Origin: Trametopsis cervina
Taxonomy: Eukaryota; Basidiomycota; Agaricomycetes; Polyporales; Irpicaceae
Reading direction: 5' to 3'
Assembly (NCBI GenBank): GCA_022385755.1
Contig: MU278351.1
Coordinates: 932,638-996,637 of the forward strand
Length of the DNA: 64,000 nt
The stretch's first letter is position 1, and every line of letters begins with the position of its first letter. The translations under genes were made by a program, and so were the position numbers. Positions 22,253 to 34,188 of the stretch are shown one piece after another. Under the pieces are notes generated by a model, which was given only the letters and a program-made list of their open reading frames with translations, made no database searches and was not told where the DNA came from.

Positions 22253-24674
22253 CACCAGCAGTGCTTATGGAAATGGCATGTACATTTATATGAACCGATC
22301 TTACCGTCTAAAGTCAATACTGGAACCAGGGAAATCACATCATGGAAGACAATCACATTATCTGGATAGATTGTGTCCCAAGATAGCACGGAAAAGCGAC
22401 ACACAGGAAAGGAAGCCGCGGCGATCTTACAGCATTGAAGCGTCTCCGCCTCCCACAGCCATATACCCAGCACGAAGCGCGACAGCAATGAAGACTGATA
22501 CAGCCAGACGACTCACACACCTTCCCGCGGACCACGTTCTGGGGCACCAAAGACGCAAGCGGTAGGAAAGGGGGAGCGCAGCCGTACACAAAAATAACCA
22601 ACCTCCGAATGGTCACGGTGTTTAGAGTTCGCAGCCACCGCAGCCAGTTGGGTGGGTGCCGGAGGACAATTAATGGATTAATGGCGAAACAGACGCGATT
22701 CATGTGAAGTCCGGCGGCCGGTCGAACTGTCGAGAAATGAGCATACAGTACTTCAGACTTCAGATTCGTGCACGGAATTAGCGAGCGTTTAGTTCCTGTT
22801 TCGATTTCGACCATAAGATACACTGAGAAAACCACAATATAAACATGGAGACAAGACGGAAGACGAGACGAAAAGAGCGACGTTGGACGTCCGAGCGGGT
22901 GCCACATAACACACACCAAGAGAATGAAAGAGCGCGAGTGTGCGTCCAGTGGCAGAGGCAGACGAGTTGGGTTTGGACGGTGGAATGACGACGACGATGA
23001 CAGTAAAAGCAACCGACGGATATGATTGATACGAGAGTATCTGGCGTGTGAGTCTCAACTCGACTGGCGCGGGTTTAGGGTATCGTACTGGGGCAGCTGG
23101 GGGACAGTGGGAGGGAGTCCGACGATGACGTCACAGGCGGGTGTAACAGCCCAAGAATAAAACAAGAGAGATCAGGGACAAGGGGGAGGAGGAGGAAAAA
23201 CACTCAGGCAGGCACGCCTCGGTCCGGGTGCAGTAAATGTGTGCGAGGGAGCCACAACGCTTTCCGCCGTGCCGTTCTTCGAATTCGTCGAACGGCGGGA
23301 ACCCGTTCGAACACGAGCGAAACGTTTGGCATCGTCTCGAGCACGCGTACTGTAAATCCGGAAATTGGCGTCAAGCTGTTCGTTCGTTCGTTCGATCGTT
23401 CTCGCTTCGATGCGTAGCACGGCGGTATCGATATTACTAGATAACGAAACACACAAACTTCTAGAAGATGGCCTCGGTGCGAGTGACGATGGGAACGCGG
23501 CGCAGCGTGTCGACGTGGACGTGGACAAAGAGAGCAGCAACCGTCCCACATCGAGCTGGGCGGCCAGAGGGTGTGTACGTGACTGAGTGAGCGAGTGGTT
23601 TGGTGGATGGGTAGGTGGGGATGTGCCGGCCAGCAGACACGAGCGAGCTTCGTCGGCTTGAGAGCGTGTCCGATGTACGAGTGTGTCCGCGACGCGACGC
23701 GACCATTGAGATTCCTGTTCTCCTGCCCCTCCTTCCGTTCCTACTCCTGTGTGCCAATACGTTCCGCCCACGCCATCCGATATGGTCCAATCGAACGTCA
23801 AGACCTGCCACCTCGCTCCCGGTGTTCGAACGAAAGTTGCCGTGCGGGCGTGAGATAGAGCATAGCCAGACCAAGAATGTGAGAACGAACCGGACGCGGG
23901 GAGAACGGACGGATGGTGGGTGGGAGGGTGGGAGGGAGGAAGGGATACGGTCAAGAGCGCTTTGCGATATTGTACGTAGCGAGTAAACTGCACAAGTCCG
24001 TGAACACTCGAAACAAGAAAGACGGAAGCGGTATGGGATGGGGAGGGTGAGTGAGCGAAAGAGGGAGACAGAAAGGGGGAAAGAAGTAAAGAGGTGAGAT
24101 AACAAGGGGATACAAGAGGCTACCTACGGATTCACAGGTTCGGTGTGTGGCGTTCAATAAGGTAAAGTAGCAGAAAAAAAAGGATAACGTCCGTGAGAGG
24201 GTTTGGGGGGTGGGGGTGGGATTCGAACAGGGCAGGACAGGGCGCGAGCGGTTTAAATGGGGGCTGTATGTATGTATGTAAAGGCGACGTGCTGGTGTGC
24301 GGGATCGAGCGGCGGGGAGGGGATGCACCGCGATCGCGCTCTAGTGCGAGGCAGGGAGGAGGGACGGTAAGTGGAAGGCAAGGCGGGGGCAGGGAGACAG
24401 ACAAGTGATCCGGCTATGATAAAGATAATCGAACACCCATACAGACCGAACACGAAAAGAGGCAGGCAGGCAGGAAGGGCAGGGAGGAGGAAGGATGAAA
24501 AGAGTACGAAGGGGAAGGCAGGGCGAAAAAGCACCGAACACGAGCTCGCAAGAAGGGGGTGGCGAAATCAAGGTTGCGTCGCGGCTCATTCGAATTGTGA
24601 GAAAGATAGGACACGAGGGGAGGCAGTGAGTACGAACGTCCATCAGGGATGAAGCAGCACGCAAAGCGAACGGA
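22253..24674. other. Gene-poor, low-complexity stretch (2.4 kb)
   Basis: Open frames up to 273 codons occur on the minus strand (23172-23993), but their translations are His/Ser/Arg/Thr-rich and look like shadows of biased composition. Small microsatellites are visible: TTCG repeats near 23380, GTAT repeats near 24266, GCAG/GGCA repeats near 24460. From about 23900 to 24640 the plus strand is purine-rich. I see no gene. Confidence 0.45.
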
Positions 24675-26261
24675 CTACCGCGTATGGTGCTCATGTATCG
24701 TGTCCTCATCCCCCGCATCGCTAAGCGTCTCGACCCTAACCCCGCGCGACGACCCGACGCTCCTAATATCCCTCCCCTCCTCATTCAGCGCCGCGCCCAA
24801 CAAATCCGGCTCGCGCTTGCTCGGGTCCGAATCCGGGCTCTCGCCCTCCTCGTCCGGCCTATCCGTGAAGTTCGGCTTGCGCAGCGCAGTCCGGAACGCA
24901 TTCGCCATCACCGCCGCGTCTGCGCCAGAGAACAGCGCCGCCTCGCTCACGCGCGACGCTAGCGACGCCCCGTCGTGCACGTCCGGCGACGGCGGGCGGT
25001 GTCGATCCACGGCGTTATACGCGCCCCCCGCGGCGCTCCCGCCCGACGCGGCGACGGGCGACGTCGGCGCGTGTCCCGTGTCGGCATTCGCCATCATCGG
25101 TGCCGCGGACCCCATAGACCCGCGGTGCGAGAGGTTCGCGCCACCGCGCCGCCGTCGGATGCAGCGCAGGATGACGAAGAAGAGGATGACGCCGGCGAGC
25201 AGGGCGAGGAAGCCGAGGACGGTGATGACCGCGATCGCCCAGTGCGGGAACGACGACCCGCCCGCGCCCGATTGGACGTTCCCGCCGTTGCTCGAGCTGC
25301 CGGACGGCGTTACTGCGCCGGTGGTCTGTGAGCCGCTGATCCCGCCGCCGCCGCTCTGGGAGAGCGAGAGCGCGGCTGATTCGGATGATCTTGAGGCGGC
25401 GGCGGCTGAGGCACTTGAGGCGGAGGCTGCGGACGTCAGCGACGCGGCGACAGAGTCGAGGAAGGTTGTTTCTGTAGTGGCGTGTGCGTGTGAGTGAGAG
25501 TACGAAGCGCGGCGTTACAGCCGACGAGGGGAGCACTCACGAACGGCGGCGAACGTTGTCTGCGGGACGATCCTGTTGTCCAGCGACTCCGTATTGGGTG
25601 TTATGACCCAATAGTAGAGGAAGGTCTGGTTCTTACCGTTCCATGACCGTCCGCGGTCGCCGAACCACGTATCGTTCACCTGCTCGTGTATCAGCCCCGC
25701 GCGGCCCTCCGGGTTGGTTTCATTAAGCTTGGATAGTAATACGGTTTGCGAGGTAGCACTGAATAAATAGATGTTGACGAGCTCCGTCTGCAGCAGGCTC
25801 GGTCTCTGGCTGTTCCCTGTGCGAAAGACGAAAGTAAAGTGTTTCAGCGTGAGCGTGCAATAATCAACCATCGTTATCAGCGGACGCACAAACGAAGCTC
25901 GCGAATTGGTGCTGGGCGACCGAGGTGTCTGCTGTGGGATAGCACGAGTACACGTCGTTGCCCGAGAGGAACTGGCACTGGTTCTCCGCTTGCGCTGCGG
26001 GAGGGGAGGGGGAGAGTCAGTCGTGCGACGCGGCGTGCGATGCCCGGGCGGCGGGAGGGGCGACCTGAACTCACCGATTGCCGCGCTGTCTGGAATATCA
26101 TCCCCCACGTCGAGCGCACGCGCAGCGGGAGGCTCAACACGCCTCCTGTACGAGCGCCGCTCGCTCGGAGGAGGAGTTTTGTTGAGGTTCGAAGAGGACG
26201 GGATGCTGGGTGTGGTCTGCGCAGGCCATGGGGCGGTCCGTGCGCGGGATGGCGTGGGCAT
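24675..26261 (-). CDS. Single-pass membrane protein with Ser/Ala-rich stalk
   Basis: Four exons (26261-26075, 25994-25890, 25816-25541, 25471-24675) join in frame to 454 residues. The order is a Pro/Arg-rich start, a globular part (AENQCQFLSGNDVYSCYP, SLLQTELVNIYLFSA, TFLYYWVITPN) with N-glycosylation sequons, a Ser/Ala/Gly stalk, one membrane helix (WAIAVITVLGFLALLAGVIL), the basic stop-transfer RCIRRRR, and a long acidic/Ser cytoplasmic tail ending HEHHTR. This architecture is common in uncharacterised basidiomycete surface proteins. No signal peptide is seen at the ATG used, so an upstream exon near 26300-26550 is likely and the 5' end is uncertain. Confidence 0.7.
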
Positions 26262-29200
26262 GTGGTGGACGGCGACGGTGCAGTTGGTGCTTGTGCGATA
26301 TTAGAGAGCAGCAGCAGGGGGCGACCGTGAGGTCGAGAGCGGGGATGATGCAGAGGCTAGAAAGGCGAGGCGAGGACAAGTCTGCGTTGCTAGCAGATGG
26401 GAGACAAATTGGCATTCTCCGAGGGCGAGGACACGGTGCGCGCGGGTAGGTCGAAGAAGGCGGCGGCGGGCTGTGAGGTGTTCCCTGCTGCGCGGGCGGC
26501 GGCGAGGGCGTGCGTCGGGAGAGGGACGACGGTAGGGTGCGAGGAGAGGAGAGGGAGTTACGGGTGAAGTCTTCGACGCATCAGAGAGAGGGTGCTCCAA
26601 GCGGGAAAGGGACAACCGCTCGCCACTTTTCCCAACTTTCGCATGCGGAAATTCTGACAAATTACGTAAGTGATCCCCTTCCTACAGGCCCATACAGTGA
26701 TGATTCGCGCGCTCTTTCGAGTTCTCTCTCTCGCAAATGCTGGACGCAATCCGGTGCATTTTCGTGCTGGTGTGCCGCCCCTGTGTTGCTGCAGACCACC
26801 TGCGACGACCCACGAACACCATATTCACCGCCCAACATGCATGCAAGCGCCTGTCATTTCGCACCGTGTGCCGCGAGTCGGCGACATGTCGCGGTTTCGA
26901 GTTGGTCGGCCAACATGTTATTGATTTCCGGCTGACTACGCGTTCGCTTCTTAGATTTCACGGTGAGCCTCCTGAACACTTGGCCTGTTCTCAGCGTAAC
27001 ATGTTTTGTTTTTGTGCTGGGCAACGCTACGGTGGGTCTCGCCCGCTGTCAGGGTCACAATCAGGGCAGCGGTCTCGCCCGTCACATATCCCCACAACAT
27101 TCCGTGTTCTTCGCCGTGCCCTGCGTGAGTGCGCCCAGCTCCGGTGTCATCGCCATGTGCACACCGACGGACATATTATTGACAACAAAGATCGCAGACA
27201 TGCAATTGCAAAAGCGACGACGGTAAGCATTTGTGTGCCTATTATCATGACGTTGACTTTATCCTCAGCGCAAATATGCCGACCCCTCGCTGTGACGCTG
27301 CTGATGGCGTATATGAGAACCCAATATGCACGGCATGTGCAATCTTCTCTCTGAAACTAAAAGGCAAGATCTCTCAAGGTGTAGCTTACGACCTCGAACA
27401 CCGGCCTGAGATTCGCCAGCCTTCTCGAAGGGATCTAGTGCACAGTGGGCAAAGTACAACGCAGCGGTGGTTGCCTAGGACGCTGTTGGTCAACGAAAGT
27501 GCCGGCATGGACGCCATGTGCGCGAGCCCCGACCCCTGCGCCTCCATCGTCTGCAGTGACGCCATCACCCGGACCCCGAACGCCACCACGGCTCTCTGAA
27601 TCAAAATGAAAAACTCCCCTCCGCAGTCTAGAACACCCGCCCACGCGAGCGAGTTGCGTCGGGCCCCGCCCCAACCTCCGCCCTCCGCGCGCCCCTCCGC
27701 GGCACCATCCACATCACCACCTCTCATCCGTCCACTTCACTTCAACCACGGCGTCTGCACCAGAGTCTAACTAAGGCCAGACACACACAGAAGCCCTCTA
27801 GCGTAAAATGCAGCAATCCCCGCACGATTCTAGTGCGAGAGAACCTAGCACAGAAGCACCGAAACGCGCTCGTACCAACGCATCCCCGTCCGGCCTCACC
27901 TCCATCTCTCGAACATCTCCCACACTCTGTATATGCCAGACCCATGTGACCCGGGCTTCGCACGTTAATGAACGAGCGGGTGCGCTTGGCGGACGTCCTC
28001 GGACGCCACGCTCCGGCCGCTGTATGCAAGTTGCAGAGGAACGCCGGCGAGAGATCAGAACGTCGCAGAACGGAAAACATATCAGCTCGTCCCAACTGAA
28101 TTGACCTATCGCGAACATATCATTTCTGGGCGCCTCGTCGTCCAGTGGCACTGCATCCGACGTGAGAGCGCTACTGTACCCTGTCTGCAGCACACCGTCT
28201 CTGCGACAGAAGAATTGTCTGGGCGTGGTGCAAACGCTCCCTGTAGTGTCATAGCTGCTGCTGGAACAGGTCAATGCGAGTGATGGAATGATCGTCGTGT
28301 ACGTACGATACACGTCCCGGGGTCGTCCGTCGTGTTTGATGTCGTGATATCCTCAGTCGCACGCCCAATGAGGCGTCCAATGTCCTTGTCAGACAGCAAC
28401 AGAGTTTGAACCCTACGTTCTGCCGTCTCAGGAATGATTGTGTCCTGCCGGTCTACCATGCGACCGAGCTTTATTGTCAGCAGACGAGCTTCACAGGATA
28501 TTACAGTACGCAAATATTCCCAATCGTCTGCTACAAACCATACTCGCTGAACTCCAGAAAATTCATAGCCCCCTCTACTTCCGCTCCAAACCACGATTCT
28601 GCGGAGCCCACCGCACACTCACTTTACAAAAGGCACCGCCATTCGCCAGGTCTAGACTCTGCACCATTGATCTTCAATAACGACCGCCGATCACCCAGGC
28701 GTGCGCTGTCGATCGTGCGCCCTCGACATCGTCATCGTATCCTCGCGCTCGCGTGGCACAGTTGAATCGTAGTCGGACTGGAACTCAATATCTACTCAGT
28801 TGGCCAAATCGTATTCTCAGTCCCGCGCTCGTCGTGCAGAACAAAACACCGAGCTGGTGCAAAAAAAAATTGCGAGCTGCGACGAAACCGCTCTTCGTAC
28901 GCTGTACCTCTCGCGCCGTTATCGCACGGCAGCCGAAGTGCAGTACCGTACAGCCTAACCGATAACACGAACGGAGCGGCGTTTGCGAACGGCCGACGCG
29001 GAGCAAGGGGTCCACAACCACCGCCAAGTCCCTCGCCCTGCCAAAAGTATGAATGACGACGGTGATGACGATGACGGCGGCGGCGGTGACGATCCATGAC
29101 GGTGCCGTACCTTTCGTGTTTGAAAATGAATATTGGTTCGCTGATCTGTGTTATCTCTGCTTCGTTTCGTACACAAAATTCTTCGAGGTCTCGTATCGGG

Positions 29201-29342
29201 GAGAGGGTGAACGGTGCTTAAGCACATGTTCTTCTCGCTGAGCCCACGATGGATAACAACGCCTGCTCGACAGCGAGGCACCCTACGTCAACAATAATAC
29301 ACCGGTGTACACGTACTACCGATATCGCGAATGCGACGCTCC
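26262..29342. other. Unassigned stretch (3.1 kb)
   Basis: The part next to 26262 probably holds the missing 5' exon of the membrane protein. Beyond that only short frames occur. One at 27808-28104 (+, 98 codons, starting MQQSPHDSSAREPSTEAPKR) could be a first exon but has no partner I could find. No RNA gene, transposon end or repeat array was recognised. Confidence 0.35.
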
Positions 29343-30747
29343 CTACCAAGCATGATGCCCGCCACTAACAACAATACTACACCACCAAAAATCAGCCTCA
29401 CACAACATATCAACACCAAATCCACTCACTCGCTCCCAGTACAAAACGAACTCGCATCGCTCGCAAGCCACACCACAACCCCACGCAGCTCATCCGCGCG
29501 TCCCATCCGTCCAAGCGGGTTCTGGCCCGCCAACATCCCCTCGAGCTTAGGTTCCGCTGCGAGCACCGGCGTTACCATGCTACCACCACATCCCATCGGT
29601 CAGTCAGTTGTTCGCAAGCGTGAACGAGACACGCGCACTTGGTGTACATCCAACCGGGGCTGAGCGAGTTGACGCGGATGTTGCGGGGGCCGAGCTCGCA
29701 TGCCATGCTGCGTGCCATTTGTAGTACCGCTGATTTGGAGGTATTGTATGCGATGCTCGCTACGCCCTGCAGGACAGACAGTCAGACGGTCAGCGCGCGA
29801 AGAGACGTGAGGTGGTGTGGCGCGCACCTGCAGTGTGACGGACCCGGCGATGCTAGCCATCAGAATGATGCTCCCGCCGTTCCCAAAACGCGCCATCTGC
29901 TGCCCCGCCGCCTGTGCAGTATAGAGCACACCGTTCGTGTTCACGTCCATCACCTATCCACGCATCAGCTTCTCCGACGGGCTCGTAACAGAAACTACGC
30001 GGTGCCCACCTTGCTGAACTGTGCAGCGGGTATGTCAAGACAATCCGCGACGTGCGGGACACCCGCTGCAGCGACGCACACGTCCAATCGTCCCTCCCTC
30101 TCCCCAATCATCTCGCCCACCTTCCACATCCCCTCCTACCAACACTCCTCCCATCAGCCCCCCATCCCAAACCCCCAAATCCCAAACAAAAAACACGTAC
30201 CTGATCCCTAACATCCGCACACACATACTCCATCCGTCCCTCCCCCGTCCCTCTGCCCCCCTCCCTCGCAAGTGCAAGCCGTCCCGCATACCGCCTAACA
30301 GCCTCCCACTCCTCCCCCGGCTCTTTCGGCAAGTCAACGCAATACACCGCGCGCGCGCCCGCTTCGAGTAGGGCGAGGGAGGCTTCGAGCCCGAGGCCGC
30401 TGTTTGCGCCTGTTATGAGGGCTACGCGGGAGGAGAGCGAGAATTCACGGGTGAGGAGGGTTGGGGTTGGTGGCGGATCTAGGGTAGGGTTAGCTGAGCT
30501 ACAGGGGTGGTAGGTGGAGGGGTTGCGTACCGTTAGGGGAGGCTTGGAGGGCTGCGGCTACGCCGACGGGTCCGTAGGATGGTTGTACGGCGGTCTTGGG
30601 CTGGCTGTGGGTGTTCAGGGGAGATTCCTTCGCGCTTCCTGTGGCGTACGACCTCGCCTTCAGTCTCAGACTTCTAGAGGCGAGTGACGTCCGTAGGAAT
30701 TGCCGTCGAGCGATACACGAGAGACGAGAGCGCAATATGGTAGACAT
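29343..30747 (-). CDS. Mitochondrial-type SDR dehydrogenase, inverted copy 3
   Basis: Seven exons (30747-30531, 30478-30201, 30135-30010, 29953-29828, 29766-29639, 29579-29430, 29376-29343) give 352 residues. The intron phases and the lengths of exons 4-7 match copies 1 and 2. Presequence MSTILRSRLSCIARRQFLR; SDR motifs GANSGLG, CVAAAG, MASIAGS and YNTSK; C-terminus IVVSGGHHAW. Exon 2 is slightly longer and exon 3 one codon shorter than in the tandem copies, so this copy is the more distant one. It lies 9 kb away in inverted orientation. The cofactor loop reads like the standard TGxxxGxG form (TGANSGLG), unlike the SGG forms of the other two. Confidence 0.87.
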
Positions 30748-30924
30748 TGAGGACTATGGGAGAAACGCAGAACGAGCTGCTTACAAATTACTAATTACAG
30801 TGGATTAGTGCAGTAGGGGAGAGTGATTGACGACCTACTTTAGGCAATATCAATGGTGAGACGCGAGGGCCTCATCAGATTCCCCTCAACCCAGCGGGAA
30901 CTTCCGCCGCCACCCCGCGCCCCA

Positions 30925-30974
<50 letters not shown>

Positions 30975-31639
30975 CCCCCCCCGGGGCGCACAGTACGCAC
31001 CCGCCCATAGCGAGCGCAAGCATACTCGTAGTCGCGCGCATGCGGTTTCCCGCCTCCGTTGTCATCGCGGCTGCGTAGTGTACGTTAGAAACATGTACAG
31101 ACGCAATAATGAAGTCGACGTAATAGGCCCTTCTGGTTAATACTGCTATGCCTCGGTGTACTAATCTAATTAGTAATATGTGATATATACCCAGATAAGC
31201 ACGCTGTTCGCCAAGAGAATATAAGCATATGGATGGATTACAGTCGTGAAGAAATACCTTCAGCTTGTCGTCATCTTTACACCGTTCAGACAGCGGCTGC
31301 CCCGCATGTATTGAGCTGTGCTCGAATTATGTACGCGACCCGTCACACGACCGGGACATCGTTTCCGTCTCTCTGTTTCTGTTCACATATATTCAGTATT
31401 GCTGCTACAAACACACAGTAGTTCCAACTCACCTGGCTATGTTCTCATCGCAGCGAGCTTGTGAGAGCGGGAGTGAACACCGTATGTTCGGCATGTCACT
31501 CATGACGGTTTTGATCAGAAAGTTCGCGAAGTAAGCGCGCGGTAGATCAATTGCTCTCTCGCGTGCCATCAGGTCCTCCAGGTCCTGCCTCCCGAATCCC
31601 ACATCCATCCTATTTACGAAACGAAGTAAGACAAACGAA
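30748..31639. promoter_or_regulatory. Divergent region SDR copy 3 / prefoldin 5, with poly-C tract
   Basis: This 892 bp separates two divergent starts. It contains an extreme homopolymer (30926-30982, listed separately). No coding frame is supported apart from frames running through the poly-C. Confidence 0.4.
30926..30982 (+). repeat. Poly-C tract (46 C, one T, 10 C)
   Basis: Positions 30926-30971 are uninterrupted C, then T at 30972 and ten more C. The complementary strand is a G-run able to form G-quadruplex structures; it sits about 180 bp upstream of the SDR copy 3 start. The exact length may be distorted by sequencing. Confidence 0.9.
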
Positions 31640-32289
31640 ATGTCGGCGGCACAGCAACAGCAGACGATCAACGTCGCTGACCTCGATTTGGCCCAGCTGG
31701 CGGACGTGAAGAGGCAATTGGAGGATGTACGTTTTCGTTCTTGAGCGTTCGCTATGGCTTGAGCATGGGTCTAACGTCTGGATACAGGAACTGAACCACC
31801 TCACCAACTCATTTACGCAGCTGAAGCAGGCGCAGGGGAAGTTCAGGGCGTGCGTGGAGAACGTGAAGGAGGTCAGGCCCGAGAACAAAGGTGCGTGGTG
31901 TGCGGTCCTACAACGATTGCTGGCGTATTGCTGACGAGTGGCGATGGCTGGGGTAGGAAAATCCATTCTGATTCCTCTTACCAACTCCTTGTACGTGCCC
32001 GGGAAGCTGTCCGACGCGGAGAACGTGATCGTGGACGTCGGCACGGGATACTACGTGAAAAAAGTGCGTCTTCCTCCCCATGCACACAGCCTCTCCCCAC
32101 CTCATGACTGATCCGCGTTTTGAACAGACACGACAACAAGCACACCAACACTACACCCAAAAACTCTCGTTCCTGCAGACAAACCTGGACGCACTCGCGG
32201 AGACGATCACGAAGAAGCAGGACGCGCTGACGCTCGTAGAGGACATCGCGCGGAGTAAAAGGACGGCGCCTGCCAGCGGGAAGAGTTGA
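31640..32289 (+). CDS. GIM5: Prefoldin subunit 5 (alpha type)
   Basis: Four exons (31640-31726, 31788-31890, 31957-32063, 32128-32289) give 152 residues, the usual length. The protein is a coiled coil ([19 protein letters not shown]), then the short beta hairpins of alpha prefoldins ([29 protein letters not shown]), then a second coiled coil ([20 protein letters not shown]). Prefoldin is a cytosolic hexamer that captures nascent actin and tubulin for the CCT chaperonin. Introns are all GT..AG. Confidence 0.9.
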
Positions 32290-34188
32290 GTTGAGTGGGG
32301 TCCGTGCTTGCTAAGTAGGTTGGCCGTTGCTCTGCGATCTTGAGATGCTTATCGTTGACTTTGGCTTTGTTGGGTGAACGGTAGGGAGCGGTAATTGTAT
32401 GATTGCGAGTTGGGTGTATGCATATAAGTACGTTGATTGGTCGGAATACTTCACGTTTTGTGTTCTTATTTGACTGCAGGATGAATATTATACATAATCA
32501 TGATGAACAGCTCAGAAGTGCAGAACATATCGCTCCGTTCCAAACTGCATCCTTCAGACGTGTCGTTCTCCGGGTCGTCATGAAACAGCAATGGCGAACG
32601 CAACCTCTAACTGCTCAGTTCATACGGACAGTGAATTCTGTTGCTATTTGCCGGAATACACCGCCACGGCTGCTTCTCTCGCAGCTGCCTACTACGATCC
32701 AAGATGTACTGATCCTTCTGAACTTCATAGCTTATTTGCACAGGCCAGTCAGAAAGCCTCAGTCTCTATCTCACAGTCAATACGTTGTTACTGCCGTATC
32801 TCATGAACTTCTCGATACCTCGATCCGAATCGAAGGACCGACTTGACGACGCCGGTGAGTTCGCATGATGATTCTTCGAGCACTCACTCGACTGTATAGC
32901 GCATCCGTGTTGATCAGGTAAGCTCTTGCTGACATGCAGCTCGATAGAGAACTCGTTGTTATCGGGCCATAGATAGATCCACTAGTTGAAATTTGTGCCG
33001 TGGTTCGCGGGTACGAGGCGCCGCGTAACCGCTGACAATATCGAAGGGTTTCATCGAACCCCAACATCGTGTACAAAGTTTTTGCGGGGGCAAATTATTG
33101 AAGATAGAACGGACGGTTAGTTCAAGAACATCTTCGCCATCTCAACTCACAGTTCTCACACCTTCGCCCAGCGAGGACTCCTGACACGACTGGGGCATCG
33201 TACATCACAGTTGAGTGGCTCGCGCCCTTGTCCGTAGATCATCGATATCCTGCTTCAGTCACGGCGACAACGCACTTCGATTGTGGCGACACTGGCCATG
33301 GTCACAAGTAAGTCAATCTTTCAATTAAAGCTGCTTACGAGGGCAGATAGTCGCCCACCGCCGTGGTGGCGCTGCCAGTGGCTCTGACTGCATACTAATC
33401 ACAGTATCTGTCGGAGGTCTCGGATTGGTCCTGGGAAGTCAGGCCACCCAACTCATAGCGAAGATTGCACGAATGAAGCTGGTTGAATCTTAGATGACCA
33501 ACCGGACGATCAACACCCTTATCGCTGTGTACTTGCTCGCCAGGTACGACGCAATTTAGCACGTAGTTCAAATAGCCTGATATAGGCTGACACTCTGCTT
33601 AGTCAGCATAGCCGCCTCGACCCCGTGTGCTCGAGTGCCGTAACAACTGCTGCCGTCGCGCTCTCGGACTCTCACACTCTGGTTACGATGCAGTCCGCAA
33701 TGCACTTCCATTGATTAGTCATAATCATCCACCAAGACAGTCACCAAAGATTGACATACGGCTGTGAACGTAAATCCTCCGCGGAGTCACTTTCATCACA
33801 GGCAAGCTATACACACTGTGTTAGATGCTTGATACGCAGTGTATATCATTGTCGATGCATTGCGGTGCTGTGACCTTACATTCGAGCAAGCGGTCAGTGA
33901 TAAACTGTATGGCTTCTTACATTTGAATGACCAGCTGATACGATCCGTCAGAACAATGCTTCTCGAGTGATTAATGGTATCAATGGAAGATTTCGTCCCC
34001 GGGCGTCGTGCTGAACATGCTCAATTGGCCCCTCCCGATCTATCCCAGGGAACATCAGACTGGTTATAGGTGTGCCACGGTGGCTCTGATACACTTAAGA
34101 CTCCCTAGCATGTACTGGGCACCACCCTCCGAAATTATCCCCCCCTCCTTGTCACCCGCCTAAAAGAAACTCGTGACTTGGAAGCCAT
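32290..34188. other. Unassigned stretch (1.9 kb), possible decayed gene
   Basis: No intact gene is seen. A 147-codon frame (32403-32846, +) has no recognisable motif. Around 33400-33560 short hydrophobic pieces (VSVGGLGLVLGSQATQLIA) loosely resemble a membrane helix and could be remnants of a DUF6534-like gene just upstream of the intact one, but this is weak. Confidence 0.3.

Noticed and set aside
23172..23993. 273-codon minus-strand open frame
   Set aside because: Low-complexity Ser/Arg/Thr/His-rich translation with overlapping open frames on both strands; typical of biased noncoding DNA.
24200..24235. tRNA-like T-arm word GGATTCGAACAGGG
   Set aside because: No matching acceptor, D or anticodon arms around it.
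24649..25497. 282-codon plus-strand open frame
   Set aside because: Antisense of the last exon of the membrane protein at 24675-26261, which has a clear membrane helix and stop-transfer sequence.
33400..33660. Possible decayed third DUF6534 gene
   Set aside because: Only short hydrophobic stretches; no RVW or SKLYVN signature could be found in order.
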